Shown: positions 7,875 through 16,005, counted from the stretch's first letter. The stretch is 28,835 nt of DNA from Desulfuromonadales bacterium (GCA_015688915.1 JAATGX010000271.1:1-28835); one strand, 5' to 3'. Notes: generated by a model from the sequence alone, not told the origin. Numbers and translations are program-made.

Positions 7875-8055
7875 GATTTCCTTGCCTGATTAGCGTCGAT
7901 CTTCCGTCAAGCGTCCCTCCCTTTGAAAAAGGGGGGTCAGGGGGGATTTGAAGGTGCGCCGCTAACGGCAAATCCCCCTACATCCCCCTTTTTCAAAGGG
8001 GGACTTGTCACGTGAGCGCTATTAGCGGAAGATCAACGTTAATCAGATTTCCTTG
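7875..8055. mobile_element. MITE-like inverted-repeat element with flanking 10-base direct repeat
   Basis: A 161-base stretch (7885-8045) is bounded on both sides by GATTTCCTTG (7875-7884 and 8046-8055), which looks like a target-site duplication. It forms a long imperfect inverted repeat. The outer arms are CTGATTAGCGTCGATCTTCC on the left and, read on the other strand at the right, CTGATTAACGTTGATCTTCC. The inner arms are CCCTTTGAAAAAGGGGG and its inverse, then GGGGGATTTG and CAAATCCCCC. No coding sequence is inside, so any movement would need a transposase supplied elsewhere. It lies in the leader of the channel gene. The inner arms recur at 11762-11853. Confidence 0.65.
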
Positions 8056-8061
8056 AGTCGG

Positions 8062-8093
8062 TCAGGTATGGCAGCATGATCTATTATACCTGA
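8062..8093. terminator. Inverted repeat downstream of the small helical protein gene
   Basis: TCAGGTAT (8062-8069) and ATACCTGA (8086-8093) form a perfect 8-base stem with a 16-base loop. It begins 28 bases after the stop of the gene at 8121. There is no T run. It could be a weak terminator; on the minus strand the loop side also contains TATAAT (8083-8088), a possible -10 box for the channel gene. Confidence 0.3.
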
Positions 8094-8120
8094 ATTTCTG
8101 TTTTAGGAACGGAGGACGGC

Positions 8121-8402
8121 TTACTCTCCCCCCTTACCGCCTCCCGTGACGGTCTGACCGATCTCCTTGCCCATCTCCTTCATGGCCTTGCCGGTCTCCT
8201 TGCCAGCCTTTTTGAATCCTTCCTTGACCTCCCTTCCCATCTCCTTGGAGGTCTCCTTGATTTCCCTGCCGGCCTTTTTCAGGGCCTGGCCGGTTTCGTG
8301 CACAGACTCCTTGACATCTTCCTTGAACCCGCTTTCGGCAAAGCCGGCCGTTGCGCCGGTGAAGGCCAGGATGAAAGCCATGGTGATTATCCGCATGAAC
8401 AT
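8121..8402 (-). CDS. Small secreted protein with Lys/Glu amphipathic-helix repeats
   Basis: A 93-residue protein. A signal peptide (MFMRIITMAFILAFTGATAG, cleavage probably after AFA or GFA) precedes a highly charged region rich in Lys, Glu and Gly. It has repeated short helical units such as KKAGREIKETSKEMGREVKE and KKAGKETGKAMKEMGKEI. This pattern predicts a long amphipathic helix, as in LEA-like or apolipoprotein-like proteins. ATG at 8402 was chosen because AAGGAG stands 8 bases upstream; a longer frame to 8462 lacks a ribosome site. It lies 84 bases after the exporter gene in the same orientation and may be transcribed with the lipid cluster. A role in binding lipid or membrane is conceivable; nothing proves it. 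Confidence 0.75.
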   Translation of the reverse strand: MFMRIITMAFILAFTGATAGFAESGFKEDVKESVHETGQALKKAGREIKETSKEMGREVKEGFKKAGKETGKAMKEMGKEIGQTVTGGGKGGE

Positions 8403-8486
8403 GTCCGCTCTCCTTTCTCCTGCTGCCATTTTAGAACATCCGCATGCTGTCTGCAAAGACATACTATCGTAATGCGCCCCTGATGT

Positions 8487-11027
8487 TCAGCGATGACGTG
8501 AGGCGAACAGCGCCATAACCGCCGGCAACGTGACCAGAGCAAACAGGGTCGTGAAACCGACCCCCAGATTGGTGGCCCAGCCGATGGAGGACATGGCGCC
8601 ATAGTCGGTGAACGCCAGGGAACCGAAGCCGACGATGGTGGTCAGGGCGGACAGGAAAACCGACCTGCCGATCTGGACGAACTGCGCCTCCCGGACATCG
8701 GGTGCGTCGGCGCAGACGCGAAAGCGGATGTACAGGCCGAAATCGCTCCCCATCCCCAGGATGGTAACCAGCACCATGGCGTTCATGAAGTTGAGTTTCA
8801 TGCCGGCCAGGACCATGGCCCCCAGCATGGAGGCCGAGCCGGCAATGACCGGAAACAGCGAATAGAAAATACCAGTCGGCCTCTCCGCAAAGTGCGCCAT
8901 GAGCTGAAACAGCTCCAGGGTTCCGCTGATTAGGAACGCCCGGATAAAGCTCTGTTCCACGGCTTCGGCCAGTTGATGGCTGACCAGGTCGAGGCTGGTG
9001 GCCCTGCTGGCCGGATCAATCGCCCGCAGTTCGGCCAGGAAGGCGGCCTGCCTGAATTCGTCACCGCGGTAGTGCAGATAGATCAGGGCATGATACCCCT
9101 TGCCATCCTTGACCAGGTGATGATCCACGATCCCGCGCAGCGGAGACGCGGCCAGCCGGGCAATGGCCTCTTCCCCGTTGACCGGCGCCGCCTGGCCGAA
9201 CCGACCGATGGAGTCCAGGAACGGACTGAAGGCCCCGGCGCTGAAACCCTGCCGTTCGAGCTGCATGCGCACCCGCTGCGCCACGTGCGTTCCATCCGCG
9301 AACCGGGACCGCAACAGCCGTGACACCTCGGCCTGCGCGGCCGGGCCGTTGATGATCCTCCCCAATGACGACCAGCCCATGATCTCGCCCCGCGCCTGCA
9401 AACGGCCGGCCAGTTCCTCCACGCGGGCCGCCCGCGCTAGCACGTCGGTCAGGTCGGTCCCTTCCAGCGCCACCAGCATCTGTTTCGGTGACAGGCTCAA
9501 ATGCCGTTCGATCCGCTCCTGGGCCAGAAACGCCTCGGAATGCCTGGGCTGGAGGTTCTTCAACTCGCCGTCGAACGAGGTGCGAAAGGCAGCCCAACAA
9601 AGGCCGGACGTCAGCAACAGTGTGAGCAGGGTGATCGTGCCCGGCCGGCCGGTTGCCAGCCGCCAGACCCCCCTCAACCCGAGGGAAGGGATAGGCCGAT
9701 ACACGACCGGGTAGCGGCGCTCCATGAATATCAGCAGCGGCGGCAGGAAAAACAGCGAGGCATACAGGGAAAAGACGACCCCCAGCCCCACCAGAAGGCC
9801 CAGCTCCGACAGGGCGCGCACGTCGGAGACGCCCAGGGCCAGGAACGGCAGGGCCGTGGTGACGGCAGCGGTGAACACGGCGTGCCCGGTGTTGAGCAGC
9901 GCCAGCCGCAACGCCTCTTCGGTGTTCTTCCCCGCGGCCCGCTCCGAATGGAATCGGTCATACAGATGGATTGAATAGTCGGTGCCGATACCGGTGATCA
10001 GCGCCGTGAAGGCAAAGGAGATGATATGGATGGAACTGATGAACAGGCCGGCGGTTCCCAATGCCAGTATCACGCCGCAGGCCAGGATGACCGGAATCAA
10101 CAGCGTGGGCAGCAGGCGGCGGTAGGCTGCGTAGAAGATCCCCAGCACAACCAGCAGTGACGAGAATATGCTGATGAGCACGTTGGACTTCATGGCCTGT
10201 TCGTCGAGAACCGCGCTGATGTGGGCGCCGGCGCAAGAGATGGAAACTGCCGCCCCCGCGCGGGCCTCGTTGATGGCCGCGACCAGTTTGCGGGCAAAGA
10301 TCATATCCTGCACCGGCCGGGCCGGTTCGGCAATCATGATCAGGACCTTGCCGTCGCGCGAGAGAAAATAAGGGGATGACGGGTCAAGGTCAAGGGCCTG
10401 ACTGCCGGCCTTGAGGCGCGGCAGGATCAGGTCGCGCAGAAAGAGCGGATCAGCGGCGGCCAGGCCGGTCATGGCGCCGCCGAACTGGCCGGCAAGTCCG
10501 GACTGGAGGCGGTGCAGGGAGGCATCGACCTCCAGTGTTTCAAAATGTCGCGAGAAACGCTGCACGTCGCCCGGCGCAATGAATATCTGCGGATGGGCAA
10601 CGGCATAGGCCATGAGGTTATTGAACGGCCCGGCCTGGTTTTCGTCGAACACCTGCCAGGTAATGCGTCGGAAGGCCGGTTGCCCGTCCACGCGGGCCTG
10701 ACGCAGACGCTCCGCGAACCGGCCCGCCTCTCGGGGCAGCGCCCGGTTATCGCCTTCCAGAAGAAAATAGGCCTCGCCGGCGCTGCCCGACCATTCCAGG
10801 GAGTCGAGCAGCAGTCGCAACGCCGGCTGTTGTGAGGGAAAGAGGTGGAATATGTCGGTATCGAAACGGATGGTGGCAATGGAGATGCCCGAGAGCGCAA
10901 GGGCAACCAGAAAGGCGCACATGACCAGGCGGGGGCGTGTTGTGGTCACCCGGAAAATCCATTCCAGGTGACGGCACGATGCGTTATGAACCCAGGAAAC
11001 GATACGCGGTGCCGTGGGAGGCGGCAT
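8487..11027 (-). CDS. MMPL/RND-family lipid exporter
   Basis: An 846-residue inner-membrane protein with the RND plan: a first membrane helix (about 32-54), a large periplasmic domain beginning FDTDIFHLFP, five or six helices including GIGTDYSIHLYDRFHSE, a second periplasmic domain, and a last block with ILGMGSDFGLYIRFR. The paired GxGxDxxx segments are the conserved helix 4/10 elements of MMPL proteins. MMPL transporters move lipids, glycolipids or polyketides across the inner membrane; relatives occur in hopanoid and aryl-polyene loci. The preceding gene stops 4 bases before this start, so the two are co-translated. With the LolA- and LolB-like proteins encoded just before it, it forms an export route to the outer membrane. 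The start is ATG at 11027 after AGGGGATG. Confidence 0.9.
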   Translation of the reverse strand: MPPPTAPRIVSWVHNASCRHLEWIFRVTTTRPRLVMCAFLVALALSGISIATIRFDTDIFHLFPSQQPALRLLLDSLEWSGSAGEAYFLLEGDNRALPREAGRFAERLRQARVDGQPAFRRITWQVFDENQAGPFNNLMAYAVAHPQIFIAPGDVQRFSRHFETLEVDASLHRLQSGLAGQFGGAMTGLAAADPLFLRDLILPRLKAGSQALDLDPSSPYFLSRDGKVLIMIAEPARPVQDMIFARKLVAAINEARAGAAVSISCAGAHISAVLDEQAMKSNVLISIFSSLLVVLGIFYAAYRRLLPTLLIPVILACGVILALGTAGLFISSIHIISFAFTALITGIGTDYSIHLYDRFHSERAAGKNTEEALRLALLNTGHAVFTAAVTTALPFLALGVSDVRALSELGLLVGLGVVFSLYASLFFLPPLLIFMERRYPVVYRPIPSLGLRGVWRLATGRPGTITLLTLLLTSGLCWAAFRTSFDGELKNLQPRHSEAFLAQERIERHLSLSPKQMLVALEGTDLTDVLARAARVEELAGRLQARGEIMGWSSLGRIINGPAAQAEVSRLLRSRFADGTHVAQRVRMQLERQGFSAGAFSPFLDSIGRFGQAAPVNGEEAIARLAASPLRGIVDHHLVKDGKGYHALIYLHYRGDEFRQAAFLAELRAIDPASRATSLDLVSHQLAEAVEQSFIRAFLISGTLELFQLMAHFAERPTGIFYSLFPVIAGSASMLGAMVLAGMKLNFMNAMVLVTILGMGSDFGLYIRFRVCADAPDVREAQFVQIGRSVFLSALTTIVGFGSLAFTDYGAMSSIGWATNLGVGFTTLFALVTLPAVMALFASRHR

Positions 11028-11031
11028 GGTT

Positions 11032-11727
11032 CTACATCCCCTGGATGGCGGACAGGGGGAGCACGGTCAGGCCGGCCAGCCCCGGCAGCAGTGCGGCATC
11101 GTCAAGGGGCGTGTTGACCTCGGGTTCGCTCAACACGAGCCGTATCTGCTCGTTCCGGGCGGTGCGCATGTCGATGACGGAGGCCAGCGGAACACCGTTG
11201 ACCACGGTGTAGCCCGAGTAATAGACCTGGTCGCCGGCAGCCGACACCTTGGCGGTCACCAGGCCGTTTTCAAAGGTCACCTTTTCCGGATTTCCCCGGC
11301 TGTCCTTGCGTTCCACGGTGCCGTTCAGCATGCCGCTCCCCGGGAGGTCCACATCCATCACCCAGCGCATCATGCTCCACCCCTGCAAGCCCCCATTGAC
11401 GGGCAGTTCCGAGACCGGTCCGCTATAGGCGGTGGAGCGGGAGGGATACACCAGCGTGATCCGATCCCCCAAGGCGAATGCCTCCATAAGGGTCGTGCCG
11501 AACGGCGAGAGTATCACCAGGTGCAGCCGGTCCGGGCGCCGGTAGACCATGAATCCGCTTCCGCTCATGCCACGGTCGGATGTCTGGACCGAGACCGACA
11601 CGGCCGACGAAAACGTCTCCACGGCCGCACCCGGCTGGTAGTCGATACCGGGGCGCGGCAGGGTGGCGCAGGCGGTGAGCAGGAGGAAGGGGACGAGGAG
11701 TATCAGGGATCGAAAAAAAGAAGTCAT
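11032..11727 (-). CDS. LolB-like outer membrane lipoprotein
   Basis: A 231-residue lipoprotein with a signal ending in LLLTAC (Cys20). The body has alternating beta-strand character, with FMVYRRPDRLHLVILSPFG and ALGDRITLVYPS, as in the convex barrel of LolB/LolA-fold proteins. Aryl-polyene-type clusters usually carry a small lipoprotein of this sort beside a LolA-like carrier and an MMPL exporter. It may receive the exported lipid at the outer membrane. ATG at 11727 has AGGA at a fitting distance. Family assignment rests on fold-like patterns and context, not on a strong motif; DUF3261 or DUF4292-type lipoproteins are alternatives. Confidence 0.65.
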   Translation of the reverse strand: MTSFFRSLILLVPFLLLTACATLPRPGIDYQPGAAVETFSSAVSVSVQTSDRGMSGSGFMVYRRPDRLHLVILSPFGTTLMEAFALGDRITLVYPSRSTAYSGPVSELPVNGGLQGWSMMRWVMDVDLPGSGMLNGTVERKDSRGNPEKVTFENGLVTAKVSAAGDQVYYSGYTVVNGVPLASVIDMRTARNEQIRLVLSEPEVNTPLDDAALLPGLAGLTVLPLSAIQGM

Positions 11728-11761
11728 GGAGTATGTTCCTGTTAGAGACGATTTTTTATAG

Positions 11762-11853
11762 ATTCCCCCCTTTGAAAAAGGGGGGTCAGGGGGGATTTGC
11801 CCTTAAACGTCAGAGGCAAATCCCCCTAAATCCCCCTTTTTCAAAGGGGGACT
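11762..11853. repeat. Palindromic intergenic element, second copy of the inner arms
   Basis: The left arm CCCCCCTTTGAAAAAGGGGG then GGGGGATTTG is mirrored by CAAATCCCCC then CCCCCTTTTTCAAAGGGGG. It matches the inner part of the element at 7875-8055 but lacks its outer CTGATTA arms. It nearly fills the 134-base gap between the LolA-like and LolB-like genes. As RNA it would fold into a very stable hairpin within the operon transcript. Confidence 0.85.
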
Positions 11854-11861
11854 TTTGCAAT

Positions 11862-12533
11862 TCATTCCAGCCGGAAATCCTTATCCACCAGCCCCACGTT
11901 GCGCCGCAGCTTTTTGAAGGTCATGACGGACCGGTCGCCGTTCTGTTCGCTGATGACCAGTCGCCGGATGGTGCCGTCCTCCAGGAAGGAGATGGTCAAC
12001 GCCTTGACCTGCCCCTTGCCGGCGGGGGTGATGGTGAGGGTATAGAGACCGCCGCTCAGGTCGGCGTGCATCCCGACCCCTTCCGGCAGCGAGGTCACGG
12101 GATCGGCCAGCTTGGCGATCCAGCGCTTCAACCCCTGCTCCGGCGGCAGCATGATGCGGTTGCGCTCCCCTCCTCCAGGGCCGGCCTGCTCTATAACGCT
12201 GTCCCGCAGCAGCATGCGGCTGCTGAAGGGAGGGTTCAGCTCCATGTAAAACAGGTCCGGCTTGCGGAAGCGGACCGTGCCGGTCATGACCATGGTGCGT
12301 TTCATCAACGAAAGCCGTTTTTCCTGGGAGATCTCGGCGGTGAAGTCGCTGATGCCGCCAAACCCCTTGCGCAGGGCCTCCAGCCCCTCCAGCGGCGGCA
12401 CGGAACGGGCGTGGCACACCGTTGCGGAGAGCAGCATGGCGAACAAGGCAAAAATAATAAGGTTGATGCCAGCACCAAAAGTCTTTTCCCCCTCCCTTGA
12501 CGGGAGGGGGTCAGGGGGTGGGTGAAGCTGCAT
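11862..12533 (-). CDS. LolA-like outer membrane lipoprotein carrier protein
   Basis: A 223-residue protein if started at ATG 12533. A hydrophobic signal (INLIIFALFAMLLSATVCHA, about residues 23-42) is followed by a LolA-type domain with the N-terminal helix LEALRKGFGGISDFTAEISQ, then GTVRFRKPDLFYMELNPP and a C-terminal MTFKKLRRNVGLVDKDFRLE. LolA-fold carriers bind acyl chains in the periplasm; this one is probably dedicated to the cluster product. The first 17 or so residues (MQLHPPPDPLPSREGEK) are translated from a palindromic repeat element, and the signal peptide n-region is unusual. The repeat seems to have replaced the original 5' end and supplied a start codon. A possible alternative is a non-ATG start within the element. 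Confidence 0.78.
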   Translation of the reverse strand: MQLHPPPDPLPSREGEKTFGAGINLIIFALFAMLLSATVCHARSVPPLEGLEALRKGFGGISDFTAEISQEKRLSLMKRTMVMTGTVRFRKPDLFYMELNPPFSSRMLLRDSVIEQAGPGGGERNRIMLPPEQGLKRWIAKLADPVTSLPEGVGMHADLSGGLYTLTITPAGKGQVKALTISFLEDGTIRRLVISEQNGDRSVMTFKKLRRNVGLVDKDFRLE

Positions 12534-12597
12534 CGTGCTTATATAGTGGCAACTCCCCCCCCACCCTAGCCCTCCCCCGCCAAGGGGGAGGGAATTG
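12484..12597. repeat. Palindromic element of a second family overlapping the lolA-like 5' end
   Basis: The left arm (12484-12527) contains CCCTCCCTTGACGGGAGGG and GGGGGTGGGTGAAG; the right arm (12552-12597) contains CCCCCCCCACCC and CCTCCCCCGCCAAGGGGGAG in inverse order. The arms pair imperfectly around a centre of 24 bases. The build resembles the element at 11762 but the sequence differs. It fills the gap after the dehydratase gene and runs into the next gene. Confidence 0.8.
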
Positions 12598-12643
12598 TAT
12601 TGAGCAGTTGCGGAACCAATACATTGTATCCCCATAAATGTCC

Positions 12644-13105
12644 TCACAGTTGGCCCACCCCGAGCGTAAGTTGCACCAGCAGGAGGCGGGCATCCTCCCG
12701 AAGCACCTCCCCTTCCACCATGAACAGCCTGCCGAAGGCCTTGACGACCCGGGCTGAGATCGTGAGCAGATCGCCGGGACCGGGCGCTCCCGAGAACTCG
12801 GCCCGGTCGATGGCCGCCAGGAATCCCCCTTCCCCCTGTTCCCGGATGGTGAGGATACCCGCCAGTTGGGCGACACACTCCACCAGCAGGATCTGGGGAA
12901 ACGCGCTGTCGGCCGAGACGCTCGCGCGGGCCATTGCGCGGGTGCCCGATTCCAGTTCCACGACCCGGTCAAGCGCCAGAAAGGGGTAGCGGTGGGGCAG
13001 GTATGCGGCGGGATCACGAGTGAACAGACGGGCCTCCCCTGAAGCGGATGGCGTAATAGGGCCCCTCGGGAGAGGCCGCCAGATGCAGGCCGATACTGCC
13101 CGCAT
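12644..13105 (-). CDS. FabZ-like 3-hydroxyacyl-ACP dehydratase (hotdog fold)
   Basis: A 153-residue protein if started at 13105. LPHRYPFLALDRV carries the FabZ catalytic His (His38), and FPQILLVECVAQLAG carries the catalytic acid (Glu76), so both active residues are present. FabZ removes water from 3-hydroxyacyl-ACP to give the trans-2-enoyl chain. The only ATG in frame upstream of the His motif is at 13105, which overlaps the preceding ketosynthase-like gene by about 90 bases. Homologues usually start 10-15 residues before the LPHRYPFL motif, so a non-canonical start such as CTG near 13025 is possible. With the FabG-like, ketosynthase and ACP genes nearby it completes most of an elongation cycle; no enoyl reductase is seen, which favours an unsaturated (polyene) chain. 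Confidence 0.82.
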   Translation of the reverse strand: MRAVSACIWRPLPRGPITPSASGEARLFTRDPAAYLPHRYPFLALDRVVELESGTRAMARASVSADSAFPQILLVECVAQLAGILTIREQGEGGFLAAIDRAEFSGAPGPGDLLTISARVVKAFGRLFMVEGEVLREDARLLLVQLTLGVGQL

Positions 13106-14063
13106 CCAGCGAGGCCAGGAGCGCGACCATGGCTATGCCTCCCATGGCCAGAGAACGGCCCACGCACCTGCCCGTATCAATTGTTTCGCGACCGGTGATG
13201 CAATCGTACAACAGCGGTGTTTCCCGGACCGTACCACCCAGAGAGATCAGTGACGGCTCCTCCGCAACCGGAATGAGGCGCTCCACCCCCTCCTGTTCCC
13301 GGCCGGGCGCGAACATGCCGATGGTGGCGATCGACAGGGCGGCGCCCCGCGCCACGGCTCCGCGCCGGGCGGCATGGGTGGCGCTCTCCAGCACCAGGAC
13401 GGCGCTCCCATCACCGAAACCGGAGGCATGGCGCCGTAATTGCCCGGTGGCGCCAAATCCCTCGATCATCAGGGGCATGAGGTCATCGGCCCCACCGGTC
13501 AGCATGACGTCGGCCCTTCCCTCGGCGATGAACCGGCAGGCCATGAGGAATGCCGACTCGGCCGAGCAGAAGCGTTGCACCAGGGTGACATTGGGCCCCT
13601 TCAGGCCATGCTCGATGGAGGCGTTGCTGGCGGGCGCGTTGGAGACGGTGTTGGGAAACAGCATGGGCGCCAATCCCTCCATACCGTTCTGGAAATAACC
13701 GCTCAGAAATTCGGCTGAATTGGCCATGCCGCCGAAGCCGCACCCCAGGGCAACGCCGATCCGCTCGGGGTTCATGGCCTTCGGGTCGATACCGGCGTCC
13801 TTCAGGGCCATGCCGGCGGCGGCCCCGCCGAACTGGCTGCATCGGTCCATCTTGCGGGCCTTGAGCGGCGGTATGAAGTCCGTGGCCTTGAAGCCGTGGG
13901 CCTTGCCCCAGCGATGCCCGTCCGCGCCGGCCAGGTCGGCGGGCACGGGCGTCAGGGCGTCGCGGCCGGAACGGAGCAACTCCAGGACCGGCGCCACGCC
14001 GCTGCCGGCCGCGGTGATGGCCCCAAAGCCGGTGATGACGATATCGGTCACGGGATAGATCAT
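13014..14063 (-). CDS. Ketosynthase-like protein lacking catalytic His (chain-length-factor-like)
   Basis: A 349-residue thiolase-fold protein (start ITGFGAITAAGSG). It keeps a Cys at the nucleophile position (Cys166 in RFCSAESA) but the conserved His motifs are gone. The region matching HGTGTPLND reads GGTVRETPLLYD, and the region matching TGHCLGAAG reads TGRCVGRSLAMGG with Arg299 at the His position. It is about 50 residues shorter than its partner. Proteins like this pair with an active ketosynthase as chain length factors in type II polyketide and aryl-polyene systems. The ATG at 14063 overlaps the stop of the complete ketosynthase in ATGA, which supports 1:1 co-translation and a heterodimer. 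The retained Cys differs from classical chain length factors, where Gln is common. Confidence 0.82.
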   Translation of the reverse strand: MIYPVTDIVITGFGAITAAGSGVAPVLELLRSGRDALTPVPADLAGADGHRWGKAHGFKATDFIPPLKARKMDRCSQFGGAAAGMALKDAGIDPKAMNPERIGVALGCGFGGMANSAEFLSGYFQNGMEGLAPMLFPNTVSNAPASNASIEHGLKGPNVTLVQRFCSAESAFLMACRFIAEGRADVMLTGGADDLMPLMIEGFGATGQLRRHASGFGDGSAVLVLESATHAARRGAVARGAALSIATIGMFAPGREQEGVERLIPVAEEPSLISLGGTVRETPLLYDCITGRETIDTGRCVGRSLAMGGIAMVALLASLDAGSIGLHLAASPEGPYYAIRFRGGPSVHS

Positions 14064-15268
14064 CGGGCGAGCACCAGGGAGGTGATGTTGCCGCCAAAGG
14101 CAAAGGAGTTGGACAGGGCCACGTCGGCCTCGCAGGGGCGCGGGCCTTCGTGGCAGTACTCCAGGCCGCACTCCGGGTCGCGCCCGCGGAAGTTGAGGGT
14201 CTGGGGGACGATGCGGTGCTGGAGGGCGATCACCGTGGCCAGGGCCTCGATGGCGCCGGCCGCGCCCAGACAATGGCCGGTCATGGCCTTGGTGGAGACC
14301 AGCGGCACCTGGGGGGCGCGTTCGCCGAACACCAGCCTGACCGCCGCGGACTCCACCACGTCGTTGAGCGGTGTGCCGGTGCCGTGGGCATTGACCCAGC
14401 CGACCGCATCCGGTGTCAGGCCGCTCGTGGCGATGGCCTCCTTCATCACCCGGGTCGCGGTGGCGCCGTTCGGGTCAGGGGCGGTCATGTGAAAGGCCTC
14501 GCCGGCCAGGGCATAGCCGAGCACCGCCCCATGGATCCGGGCGCCTCGCCGGCGGGCATGCTCCTCGTCTTCCAGCACCAGGAAGGCCGCCCCCTCCCCC
14601 AGGGAGATGCCCTGGCGACCGAGACTGAAGGGAGAGCAGGGCTCCGGATCAACCACCTTGAGGGAGTTGAAACCGGCAAAGGTGAGGAGCGACAGGGTAT
14701 CGCTGCCGCCGGCCAGCACCGCCTTCTGAAGGCCGGCGGCCACCAGTTCCGCGCCCCAGCCGATGGCTGTGGCCGATGATGAGCAGGCCGTGGTGACGCT
14801 CCCCTGGTACCCGGCCAGATGGAAGGCCCGGGCGATCTCAGTGGCGGTCTTGTCCGGCAGCACCCCGCGCAACAGGAGCGGCGAGGCCGGCTCCCCGGCC
14901 AGGTGGGACTTGAGCCACTGCTCGGCCTGGAACATGCCGGCCGCGCCCGCGCCCATGGCGATCCCCAGGTCATAGGGCGAATACTGTCCCAGCACCGCGC
15001 TGTCCGCCAGTGCCTCCCGTGCGGCGATGAGGCCGAACTGGTCGGCCCGGGACAGCTTGGCCGCTGTCCGGCGGTCGAAGTGGTCCAAGGGGTCGTACCC
15101 CTTTACCTGGCAGCCAATGCGGGAGGGAAAGGCCGAAACATCGAACAGGTCCAGGGGCCCGATGCCGCTGGTGCCGTTCAGGAGCGCGTCGCTGAATCGG
15201 GACACGTTCTGTCCGGCCCCGCAGAAGACCCCCAGGCCGGTTATGACCACACGCCGGCGACTCGTCAC
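14060..15268 (-). CDS. Complete beta-ketoacyl-ACP synthase (FabF-like)
   Basis: A 402-residue protein with the full Cys-His-His triad: Cys162 in TTACSSSATAIG, His295 in VNAHGTGTPLND and His332 in TGHCLGAAGAIEA. The C-terminal NSFAFGGNI loop is present. It would condense an acyl primer with malonyl-ACP. The start chosen is GTG at 15268, whose last bases overlap the stop of the FabG-like gene (GTGTGA); a longer upstream frame is the shadow of that gene. The next gene, a degenerate ketosynthase, overlaps by four bases. Cluster context suggests a dedicated type II line rather than housekeeping fatty acid synthesis. Confidence 0.92.
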   Translation of the reverse strand: MTSRRRVVITGLGVFCGAGQNVSRFSDALLNGTSGIGPLDLFDVSAFPSRIGCQVKGYDPLDHFDRRTAAKLSRADQFGLIAAREALADSAVLGQYSPYDLGIAMGAGAAGMFQAEQWLKSHLAGEPASPLLLRGVLPDKTATEIARAFHLAGYQGSVTTACSSSATAIGWGAELVAAGLQKAVLAGGSDTLSLLTFAGFNSLKVVDPEPCSPFSLGRQGISLGEGAAFLVLEDEEHARRRGARIHGAVLGYALAGEAFHMTAPDPNGATATRVMKEAIATSGLTPDAVGWVNAHGTGTPLNDVVESAAVRLVFGERAPQVPLVSTKAMTGHCLGAAGAIEALATVIALQHRIVPQTLNFRGRDPECGLEYCHEGPRPCEADVALSNSFAFGGNITSLVLAR

Positions 15269-16005
15269 ACGATACCGCCATCCACCACCAGCGATTGGCC
15301 GGTGATGTAGGAGGCCCGCGCCGAGGCCAGGAAGGCGACCGCCTCGGCCACCTCCCCGGGGGTGCCGATCCGGCCAAGGGCCGCGCCCTTCACGATCCGC
15401 TCCACGACCTCCCGCTTCAGGTCCGCGGTCATGTCGGTGGCGATCAGGCCGGCTACCACGGCATTGACGCGGATGCCCAGGGGACCGACCTCCCGGGCCA
15501 GGGACTTGGTGAAACTGATGGCCGCCCCCTTGGAGGCTGCGTAATTGGTCTGTCCGCCGGCGCCGGTCAGGGCGGAGATGGAGGAGATGTTCACGATGCA
15601 GCCGCTGCGGCGCCCCATCATCCGGCGCACCCCCCACTTGCAGCAGTGGAACAGGGGAGAGAGGTTGGTGTGGATGACCGCATCCCAGTCGTCGTCAGAC
15701 ATCATGGCCAGGTAGCAGTCACGGATGATCCCGGCGTTGTTCACCAGCACGTCGATGTGGCCGGCCTCGTGGGAGGCTGCGTTGATCAGGGCCTGGGCGC
15801 CTTCTGACGTGGCCACGTCGGCCTTGAGCACGGTGATGGAGCCGGACAGTTCCGTTGCCTCCTCCACCAAGGTTGTCGCGGCCTGGTCATTGCTCAGGTA
15901 GGCGGCAAAGACGCGGGCGCCTTCATGGGCGAACCTGAGCGATACGGCCCGGCCGATGCCGCGCGTACCGCCGGTCACCACCACTATTTGATCCTTGAAT
16001 TCCAT
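15265..16005 (-). CDS. FabG-like 3-oxoacyl-ACP reductase (SDR family)
   Basis: A 246-residue classical short-chain dehydrogenase. The NAD(P)-binding motif TGGTRGIG is at 11-18, NNAG at 89-92, Asn114, and the catalytic residues Ser142, Tyr155 and Lys159 (in NYAASKG). The length and the ending SYITGQSLVVDGG are typical of FabG. It would reduce the 3-oxoacyl-ACP made by the adjacent ketosynthase, giving the substrate for the FabZ-like dehydratase. ATG at 16005; the ribosome site is weak. A 78-base gap separates it from the radical SAM gene upstream, the only larger gap between 20.0 and 12.6 kb. Confidence 0.92.
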   Translation of the reverse strand: MEFKDQIVVVTGGTRGIGRAVSLRFAHEGARVFAAYLSNDQAATTLVEEATELSGSITVLKADVATSEGAQALINAASHEAGHIDVLVNNAGIIRDCYLAMMSDDDWDAVIHTNLSPLFHCCKWGVRRMMGRRSGCIVNISSISALTGAGGQTNYAASKGAAISFTKSLAREVGPLGIRVNAVVAGLIATDMTADLKREVVERIVKGAALGRIGTPGEVAEAVAFLASARASYITGQSLVVDGGIV

